Shown here: positions 1-4,715 of the stretch, piece by piece
How positions within the stretch are numbered: the first letter of the stretch is position 1
Layout: each line of letters starts with the position of its first letter
Assembly: GCA_029946075.1 (NCBI GenBank)
Contig: JAQSDT010000210.1
Span: 1 to 5,525, forward strand
DNA: 5,525 nt
DNA from: a bacterium
Lineage (GTDB): Bacteria > Pseudomonadota > Alphaproteobacteria > Rhizobiales > Xanthobacteraceae
Reading direction: 5' to 3'
The notes under the pieces: generated by a model
The model's input: only the letters and a program-made list of their open reading frames with translations
What the model was told of the DNA's origin: nothing
Databases searched by the model: none
Made by a program: the position numbers and the translations under genes

Positions 1-1940
1 GTCACGATCGTGTGCCAGTAGCCCAGGATCAGCGAGTGGATCCGCTCATCCGACAGGCCGAGCTTGACGGTGTTGACGTAGGTGATCGGCGGCTCGCCGC
101 CGGTGATGTCGACGGGGTTGCCGGCCGCGCCGAACGGCGGGATGAACTTGCGGAACGCCGCGTCGAGATCCGGCGGCATCGACATCAGCGACAGGCCGTT
201 GTCGACGCAGCTGTCCGACAGCAGCACGCCGGAGCCGCCGGCACCGGTGATGATCAGCACGTTCTCGCCCTTCGGCGTCGGCAGCACCGGCATGCCGCGC
301 GCGAATTCGAGCAGCTGCCGCAGGCTGCGGGCGCGGATCACGCCCGACTGCTTGAATACGTCCTCGTAGATCTTGTCGTTGCCGGCGAGCGCGCCGGTAT
401 GCGACGAGGCCGCCTTGGCGCCGGCCGAGGTACGACCCGCCTTGAGCACCACCACCGGCTTCTTCCTGGAGACGCGCTTGGCGGCTTCCGCAAAGGCGCG
501 GCCGTCTTTCAGGTCTTCGCAATGCTGCGCGATCAGGTTGGTATTCGGGTCCTGCTCGAAGAAGGCGAGCAGATCGTCCTCGTCGATATCGGACTTGTTG
601 CCGAGGCCGACGATCGCGGAGACGCCCATCTTGGCAGAGCGCGAGAAGCCGATGATCGCCATGCCGATACCGCCGGACTGCGACGACAGCGCCGCATGGC
701 CCTTGACGTCGTAGGCGGTGCAGAACGTCGCGCAGAGGTTCGACCAGGTGTAGTAGAAGCCGTAGATGTTCGGCCCCATCAGGCGGACATTGTACTTCTT
801 GCCGATCTCGACGATCTCGGCCTGCAGTTCGGGGGCCCCTGCTTCGGCAAAGCCCGACGGAATCAGCACCGCGCCCGGAATTTTCTTTTCGCCGCATTCG
901 ACGAGCGCGCCGGCGACGAGCTTGGCGGGGATCGCGAAGACGGCGGTGTCGATCACACCCGGCACGTCCTTGACGCTCTTGTAGGCCTTGTAACCAAGGA
1001 TATCAGCGGCCTTCGGATGGATCGGATAGATCTCGCCCTTGTAGCCGCCGTTGATGAGGTTCTTCATCACGGAGTTGCCGATCTTGCCGTCTTCCGCAGA
1101 GGCGCCGATCACGGCAACGCCCTTCGGCTGCATGATTCGCTTCATCGCGGTGACGATTTCTTCGGTCGGGCGCGGCGCCTCGCGAGGCTTGTAGTCAAAA
1201 TCGACGACGATCCGCACGTCGGCGGCGGTCGCATCCTTCTTGGTCGCGAAAACCGGGTTGAGGTCGAGTTCGACGATTTCGGGGAAATCGCTGACGAGCT
1301 GCGACACTTTGACAATGATGTCGGCCAGCGCATCGCGGGAAACCGGATCGCCGCCGCGCACGCCCTTGAGCATGTCATGGGCCTGGATGCCGTCGAGCAT
1401 CGATAGCGCGTCGTCCTTGCTCGCGGGCGCGAGACGGAAGGTGATGTCCTTCAGGACTTCGACCAGCACGCCGCCGAGGCCGAACGCCACCAGCTTGCCG
1501 AACGAACCGTCGGTGATCGAACCGATGATCACTTCGGTGCCGCCGGCCAGCATCTGCTGCACCTGGATGCCTTCGATCTTGGCGTCGGCCTTATACTTCT
1601 TGGCGTTGGCGAGAATGGTCTCGTAGGTCTTTTCCGCGTCGGCCGCGGTCTTGACGCCGACCACGACGCCGCCGGCTTCGGTCTTGTGGAGAATATCCGG
1701 CGAGACGATCTTCATCACCACCGGGAAACCCATGCCGGTCGCGATCTTCGCAGCTTCCGCTGCGGATTTCGCGACCCCCTCTTTCGGAACCGGGATGCCG
1801 TAGGCGTCGCACACCAGTTTGCCTTCCGGTGCGGTAAGGCTGGTGCGCTTGTCGGCTTTCACCGCATCCAGCACCCGGCGGACAGCCTGATGTGCGCTTG
1901 GCTCGGTGATCTTGCGGGCCGCATCTGCAGAATTTGACAT
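1..1940 (-). CDS. NDP/ADP-forming acyl-CoA synthetase (acetate--CoA ligase family), fused ATP-grasp + CoA-binding/ligase domains, 3' end cut off
   Basis: The frame is open from the ATG at 1940-1938 to the window edge: 646 codons with no stop or frameshift. Family members are usually about 700-750 aa, so the C-terminus lies outside. Residues ~30-255 form an ATP-grasp half with HKTEAGG at 85-91, GTE at 134-136, FGLGGVLVEVLKD at 153-165 and ELDLNP at 224-229. Residues ~270-400 form a CoA-binding Rossmann domain (GVAVIGAS, 274-281; GPN, 389-391). Residues ~410-555 form the succinyl-CoA-ligase-like domain, with SQSGG at 420-424 and SSHTGALAG around His514. TGAGGSG (565-571) and NPVDITGG (608-615) belong to the following subdomain. 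In ADP-forming acetyl-CoA synthetases the equivalents of His514 and His85 relay phosphate between the two halves; both are present. The family interconverts acyl-CoA + ADP + Pi and acid + CoA + ATP in the cytosol. It is divergent from the oxalate operon and shares its control region, so oxalate, formate or a related acid is the inferred substrate. Family assignment is firm; substrate unknown. Confidence 0.93.
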   Translation of the reverse strand, partial: MSNSADAARKITEPSAHQAVRRVLDAVKADKRTSLTAPEGKLVCDAYGIPVPKEGVAKSAAEAAKIATGMGFPVVMKIVSPDILHKTEAGGVVVGVKTAADAEKTYETILANAKKYKADAKIEGIQVQQMLAGGTEVIIGSITDGSFGKLVAFGLGGVLVEVLKDITFRLAPASKDDALSMLDGIQAHDMLKGVRGGDPVSRDALADIIVKVSQLVSDFPEIVELDLNPVFATKKDATAADVRIVVDFDYKPREAPRPTEEIVTAMKRIMQPKGVAVIGASAEDGKIGNSVMKNLINGGYKGEIYPIHPKAADILGYKAYKSVKDVPGVIDTAVFAIPAKLVAGALVECGEKKIPGAVLIPSGFAEAGAPELQAEIVEIGKKYNVRLMGPNIYGFYYTWSNLCATFCTAYDVKGHAALSSQSGGIGMAIIGFSRSAKMGVSAIVGLGNKSDIDEDDLLAFFEQDPNTNLIAQHCEDLKDGRAFAEAAKRVSRKKPVVVLKAGRTSAGAKAASSHTGALAGNDKIYEDVFKQSGVIRARSLRQLLEFARGMPVLPTPKGENVLIITGAGGSGVLLSDSCVDNGLSLMSMPPDLDAAFRKFIPPFGAAGNPVDITGGEPPITYVNTVKLGLSDERIHSLILGYWHTIV

Positions 1941-1946
1941 TGGCTT

Positions 1947-1952
1947 CCTCCT
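1947..1952 (-). promoter_or_regulatory. Ribosome-binding site of the acyl-CoA synthetase gene
   Basis: The minus strand reads AGGAGG followed by six bases and then ATG. This is a full-consensus Shine-Dalgarno at ideal spacing, and it fixes the start at 1940. No other in-frame start near it has a comparable site. Confidence 0.9.
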
Positions 1953-1965
1953 GGGGCTAGTTTTA

Positions 1966-1982
1966 TGGCATTTGGTATGCCA
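1966..1982. promoter_or_regulatory. Putative GntR-family operator 1 (synthetase side)
   Basis: The sequence TGGCATTTGGTATGCCA is a perfect 6-bp inverted repeat, TGGCAT-N5-ATGCCA. It contains TGGTATGCCA, a pseudo-palindrome of the TGG-N4-CCA kind that resembles operators of FCD-type GntR proteins. It lies just downstream of the minus-strand TTGACA box, across the expected -10 region of the synthetase promoter, so binding should repress that gene. It matches operator 2 at 16 of 17 positions. The repeat is seen directly; the regulator assignment rests on the adjacent GntR gene. Confidence 0.72.
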
Positions 1983-1998
1983 GAGATCAGATTGTCAA
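1970..1998 (-). promoter_or_regulatory. Putative promoter of the acyl-CoA synthetase gene
   Basis: The minus strand has an exact TTGACA at 1998-1993. The -10 is not clear: CCAAAT (1975-1970) sits at 17-bp spacing and TACCAA (1977-1972) at 15-bp spacing. Either would give a leader of roughly 20-30 nt before the ATG at 1940. Operator 1 covers the -10 candidates. The -35 is convincing by sequence and symmetry; the -10 is a guess. Confidence 0.5.
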
Positions 1999-2049
1999 GA
2001 CAAACCTGTGGTCAGGAAATGCCGAAAACGCTGGCACCTTGACAATCTG
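1988..2049. repeat. Perfect 12-bp inverted repeat carrying two outward-facing -35 boxes
   Basis: CAGATTGTCAAG at 1988-1999 is the exact reverse complement of CTTGACAATCTG at 2038-2049, with 38 bp between the arms. Each arm contains TTGACA pointing outward toward its own gene. The 38-bp centre (2000-2037) has only weak features, such as TGCC-N9-GGCA at 2020-2036, which could be an inverted pair of operator half-sites. Confidence 0.8.
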
Positions 2050-2067
2050 GTATTTGGTATGCCAAAA
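2039..2067 (+). promoter_or_regulatory. Putative promoter of the gntR-oxc-frc operon
   Basis: An exact TTGACA at 2039-2044 is the only strong -35-like box upstream of the regulator gene. At 17-bp spacing the -10 would be CCAAAA (2062-2067), a poor match. The AT-rich run just after it (2064-2072) is the likely melting region. Operator 2 fills the spacer, which fits repression or autoregulation. The start of transcription is probably near 2073-2080, giving a leader of about 45-50 nt. Confidence 0.5.
2048..2066. promoter_or_regulatory. Putative GntR-family operator 2 (operon side)
   Basis: TGGTATTTGGTATGCCA at 2048-2064 repeats operator 1 with one C-to-T change and in the same orientation, 82 bp downstream. 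Here the inner palindrome is better: TTTGGTATGCCAAA (2053-2066) pairs at six of seven positions. It begins 3 bp after the plus-strand TTGACA and fills the spacer, so bound regulator should block RNA polymerase. The 82-bp separation is close to eight helical turns, so joint binding on one face or looping is possible. Confidence 0.75.
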
Positions 2068-2080
2068 ATATTCGCGTGTT

Positions 2081-2120
2081 TCTTCTGCTAAGAAGACGTC
2101 TCCAGCAAACCGAGGAGACG
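2081..2120 (+). promoter_or_regulatory. Two abutting hairpins in the gntR leader, the second covering its Shine-Dalgarno
   Basis: TCTTCT (2081-2086) and AGAAGA (2091-2096) form a perfect 6-bp stem with loop GCTA. Immediately after it, CGTCTCC (2097-2103) and GGAGACG (2114-2120) form a perfect 7-bp stem with a 10-nt loop. The ribosome-binding site GAGGAG (2112-2117, seven bases before the GTG) lies largely in the second stem's right arm. The stems meet with no gap and could stack coaxially. This may limit translation of the regulator; the function is inferred. Confidence 0.5.
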
Positions 2121-2124
2121 AATC

Positions 2125-2856
2125 GTGCCCGCACGTAAACAACCCAAGGCGCCGCCTGTCATGGCTGATGCTGACATCGCAATCGTCCGGATCGCGCCGG
2201 AGACGAGCTTCAAGAACAAGGCCTATGAGGCCTTGAAGGAAGCTATTCTCAAGATGGACATCTATGCGACGCCCGAGCAGGTGATGCTGGACGAGCGTGC
2301 ATTGTCCGAGCGCCTCGGTGTCAGCCGCACCCCCATTCGCGAAGCCATTGCGATGCTGGAACAGGATGGTTTCGTCAAAACGGTTCCGCGCCGTGGCATC
2401 GTCGTCGTCCGCCGCACCAAGACCGAGATCGTCGACATGATCCGTGCCTGGGCCGCGCTCGAGAGCATGGCCGCGCGCCTGATCACGACCACCGCGCGCA
2501 AGAAGGACATCACGGCGCTGCGCGACTTCTTCAAGGATTTCGGCAAGGACCGCCTGCCCGAGGATCACGTCGAGGAATATTCCAGGGCCAATATCGCCTT
2601 CCACCAGGCGCTGATCTCGCTGTCGGAATCGCCGGTGCTGGTCGACATGACCAACGACATCCTGCTTCACGTGCGCGGCTACCGGCAACTGACGATCGGA
2701 CGCAAGGACCGCACCGCGACCTCGCTGCCCGAACATCTGGCGATCATCGAAGCGCTGGAAGCGCGCGACACCGAAGCCGCCGAAAAGCGCGCGCGCGATC
2801 ACACGCTGGGCCTCGCGGCTTATGTCGAAGCGCACGGACAGGAACTGTTTACCTAG
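2125..2856 (+). CDS. GntR-family transcriptional regulator with FCD ligand domain (243 aa), likely oxalate-operon regulator
   Basis: This is a DNA-binding regulator, probably of both flanking transcription units. Residues ~28-97 form the winged helix-turn-helix; LSERLGVSRTPIREAIAML (60-78) is the characteristic GntR recognition segment and the wing is PRRGIVVV (88-95). Residues ~101-232 form an all-helical FCD domain with the usual metal/ligand positions: His160 (in AFHQAL), His204 (in PEHLAI) and His226 (in RDHTLG). Asn156 stands where many FCD proteins have Asp. The GTG start at 2125 has GAGGAG seven bases upstream. An ATG at 2161 (residue 13) would also preserve the domains but lacks a good site. 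The gene is first in the operon, 64 nt before oxc, and the operators upstream suggest autoregulation. The effector is unknown; oxalate, oxalyl-CoA or formyl-CoA are natural guesses. Confidence 0.93.
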   Translation: MPARKQPKAPPVMADADIAIVRIAPETSFKNKAYEALKEAILKMDIYATPEQVMLDERALSERLGVSRTPIREAIAMLEQDGFVKTVPRRGIVVVRRTKTEIVDMIRAWAALESMAARLITTTARKKDITALRDFFKDFGKDRLPEDHVEEYSRANIAFHQALISLSESPVLVDMTNDILLHVRGYRQLTIGRKDRTATSLPEHLAIIEALEARDTEAAEKRARDHTLGLAAYVEAHGQELFT

Positions 2857-2875
2857 ACGATATCTCGCAGCAGAA

Positions 2876-2891
2876 GACGGCATAAGCCGTC
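2876..2891 (+). other. Small perfect hairpin in the gntR-oxc gap
   Basis: GACGGC-ATAA-GCCGTC makes a 6-bp GC-rich stem with a 4-nt loop, 19 nt after the gntR stop and 29 nt before the oxc ATG. No T-run follows, so it is not a standard intrinsic terminator. It may be an mRNA-processing or stability element that sets oxc level relative to the regulator. Confidence 0.5.
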
Positions 2892-2905
2892 CGAACCAAC
2901 CGATC

Positions 2906-2913
2906 AGGGAGAG
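2906..2913 (+). promoter_or_regulatory. Ribosome-binding site deciding the oxc start
   Basis: AGGGAGAG ends seven bases before the ATG at 2921. The frame stays open upstream to an ATG at 2822, but that start overlaps the end of gntR, and the 33 extra residues do not look like the family N-terminus. The start at 2921 is therefore preferred. Confidence 0.8.
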
Positions 2914-2920
2914 AAAGCCC

Positions 2921-4651
2921 ATGCTGAATACCGTGACCAAGTCCGAAGCACCGGGCACCGAGCAGGAACTGACCGATGGCTTCCATCTCGTCATCGACGC
3001 ACTCAAGCTCAACGGCATCAACACAATTTATGGTGTGCCGGGAATCCCGATCACGGACCTCGGCCGCATGATGCAGGCCGAGGGCATTCGCGTGCTCTCC
3101 TTCCGCCACGAGCAGAACGCCGGCTATGCCGCGTCGATCGCCGGTTACCTCACCAAGAAACCCGGCATCTGCCTCACGGTTTCGGCGCCGGGCTTCCTCA
3201 ACGGCCTCACCGCGCTCGCCCACGCCACCACCAACTGCTTCCCGATGATCCTGATCTCGGGCTCGTCCGAGCGCGAAATCGTCGACCTGCAGCAGGGCGA
3301 TTATGAAGAAATGGACCAGCTCGCGATCGCCAAGCCGCTGTGCAAGGCTGCGTTCCGCGTGTTGCACGCCGCCGATATCGGCATCGGTCTGGCCCGCGCC
3401 ATCCGCGCCGCCGTGTCCGGCCGCCCGGGCGGCGTCTATCTCGATTTGCCGGCAAAACTTTTCGGCCAGGTGATCGACGCGGCCGTCGGCGCAAAATCGC
3501 TGGTGAAGGTGATCGACGCTGCGCCCGCGCAGATCCCCGCCCCCTCCGCCGTCAAGCGCGCGCTCGACGTCTTCAAGGGCGCCAAGCGCCCCCTCATCAT
3601 CCTCGGCAAGGGCGCGGCCTACGCGCAGGCCGACGATGAAATCCGCAGCTTCGTCGAAAAGACCGGCGCGCCGTTCCTGCAGATGAGCATGGCCAAGGGC
3701 CTGCTGCCGGATACCCATGCGCAGTCCGCCGGCGCGGCGCGCTCGACCGTGCTGAAAGATGCCGACGTCGTCATGCTGATCGGCGCCCGCCTCAACTGGC
3801 TGCTGTCGCACGGCAAGGGCAAGACCTGGGGCGACGCACCGAAGAAGTTCATCCAGATCGACATCGAGCCGAAGGAAATGGATTCCAACGTCGAGATCGC
3901 GGCCCCCGTGGTCGGCGACATCGGCTCCTGCGTCAGCGCGCTGCTCGCCGGCATGGGCGGCAGCTGGTCGGCCGCGCCCGCCGACTGGCTCGCGACCGTC
4001 TCGAAGAAGCGCGACGAGAACGTCGCCAAGATGGCGCCGAAGCTGATGAGCAACGCCTCGCCGATGGATTATCACGGCGCGCTCGGCGTGCTGCGCACCA
4101 TCGTCAAGGAACGTCCCGACGCGATCTTCGTCAACGAAGGCGCCAACACGCTCGACCTCGCCCGCGGCGTCATCGACATGTACAAGCCGCGCAAGCGCAT
4201 CGACGTCGGCACCTGGGGCGTGATGGGCATCGGCATGGGCTATTCGATCGCCGCCGCGGTCGAGACCGGCCATCCCGTGCTCGCGGTCGAAGGCGACTCG
4301 GCGTTCGGCTTCTCGGGCATGGAAGTCGAGACCATCTGCCGCTACAAGCTGCCGGTCTGCATCGTCATCTTCAACAATGACGGCATCTACCGCGGCACCG
4401 ACGTCAACGGCGTGAGCTCGGATCCGGCCACCACCGTGTTCGTCAAGGGCTCGCGCTACGACAAGATGATGGAAGCCTTCGGCGGCGTCGGCATCAACGC
4501 CACCTCGCCGGACGAGCTGCGGCGCGCCGTCAACGAAGCCATGGATTCCGGCAAGCCGACGCTCATCAACGCGGTGATCGATCCGGCGGCAGGCTCGGAG
4601 AGCGGCCGTATCGGCAATCTCAATCCGCAGAGCGCCCTGAAAAAGAAGTAG
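2921..4651 (+). CDS. oxc: Oxalyl-CoA decarboxylase (576 aa, complete)
   Basis: This thiamine-diphosphate (TPP) enzyme converts oxalyl-CoA to formyl-CoA and CO2 in the cytosol, the carbon-releasing step of oxalate catabolism. Length fits the Oxalobacter formigenes enzyme (568 aa), and the sequence is collinear with it as I recall it. The N-terminal TPP domain has YGVPGIPITDL (37-47) and the cofactor-activating glutamate Glu64 in FRHEQNAGYAA (Glu56 in O. formigenes). SGSSEREIVDLQQGDYEEMDQ spans 113-133 and supplies Tyr128 and Glu129, the Tyr120/Glu121 active-site pair. GARLNWL and HGKGKTWG (288-304) lie in the central domain. The C-terminal domain has GTWGVMGIGMG (430-440), the Mg/TPP motif from GDSAFG (458-463) to FNND (484-487), Tyr490 in GIYRG, and Ser561 in ESGRI near the flexible C-terminal lid. 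No key residue is missing. It follows gntR by 64 nt and precedes frc by 64 nt, in one apparent operon. Confidence 0.98.
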   Translation: MLNTVTKSEAPGTEQELTDGFHLVIDALKLNGINTIYGVPGIPITDLGRMMQAEGIRVLSFRHEQNAGYAASIAGYLTKKPGICLTVSAPGFLNGLTALAHATTNCFPMILISGSSEREIVDLQQGDYEEMDQLAIAKPLCKAAFRVLHAADIGIGLARAIRAAVSGRPGGVYLDLPAKLFGQVIDAAVGAKSLVKVIDAAPAQIPAPSAVKRALDVFKGAKRPLIILGKGAAYAQADDEIRSFVEKTGAPFLQMSMAKGLLPDTHAQSAGAARSTVLKDADVVMLIGARLNWLLSHGKGKTWGDAPKKFIQIDIEPKEMDSNVEIAAPVVGDIGSCVSALLAGMGGSWSAAPADWLATVSKKRDENVAKMAPKLMSNASPMDYHGALGVLRTIVKERPDAIFVNEGANTLDLARGVIDMYKPRKRIDVGTWGVMGIGMGYSIAAAVETGHPVLAVEGDSAFGFSGMEVETICRYKLPVCIVIFNNDGIYRGTDVNGVSSDPATTVFVKGSRYDKMMEAFGGVGINATSPDELRRAVNEAMDSGKPTLINAVIDPAAGSESGRIGNLNPQSALKKK

Positions 4652-4670
4652 TCGATTTAAACCCGATCAT

Positions 4671-4684
4671 CCTGCATATGCAGG
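4671..4684. other. 14-bp perfect palindrome in the oxc-frc gap
   Basis: CCTGCATATGCAGG is perfectly self-complementary and sits 19 nt after the oxc stop and 31 nt before the frc ATG. As RNA it could form a 5-bp stem (CCTGC/GCAGG) with an ATAT loop. It lacks a following T-run, so read-through into frc is expected. As DNA it could be a dimeric protein site, but it does not match the TGGTATGCCA operator sequence. Function is open. Confidence 0.55.
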
Positions 4685-4715
4685 GCAAACACAGTCACAC
4701 TACGGAGCAAAGACG

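Noticed and set aside
12..1406. A 464-codon open frame on the plus strand
   Set aside because: It lies antisense to the acyl-CoA synthetase. Its translation is rich in Arg, Ala, His and Asp with no family motifs, as expected of a high-GC antisense shadow, while the minus-strand frame shows ordered ATP-grasp and CoA-ligase motifs.
2822..2920. A 33-residue N-terminal extension of oxc from an upstream ATG
   Set aside because: It overlaps the gntR 3' end, lacks a Shine-Dalgarno, does not resemble the family N-terminus, and would bury the good ribosome-binding site at 2906-2913.
1987..3024. A 345-codon minus-strand frame crossing the control region and gntR
   Set aside because: It would run through both operators, the inverted repeat and all of gntR in antisense, and shows no motif. 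It is composition-driven.
2849..4273. A 474-codon open frame on the minus strand
   Set aside because: It is antisense to oxc, which is unmistakable. The translation is low-complexity (Gly/Ala/Asp/Arg/His) without recognisable domains.
4671..4684. Intrinsic terminator between oxc and frc
   Set aside because: The stem is only 5 bp as RNA with an AT loop, no T-run follows, and frc begins 31 nt later in the same direction with its own ribosome-binding site.
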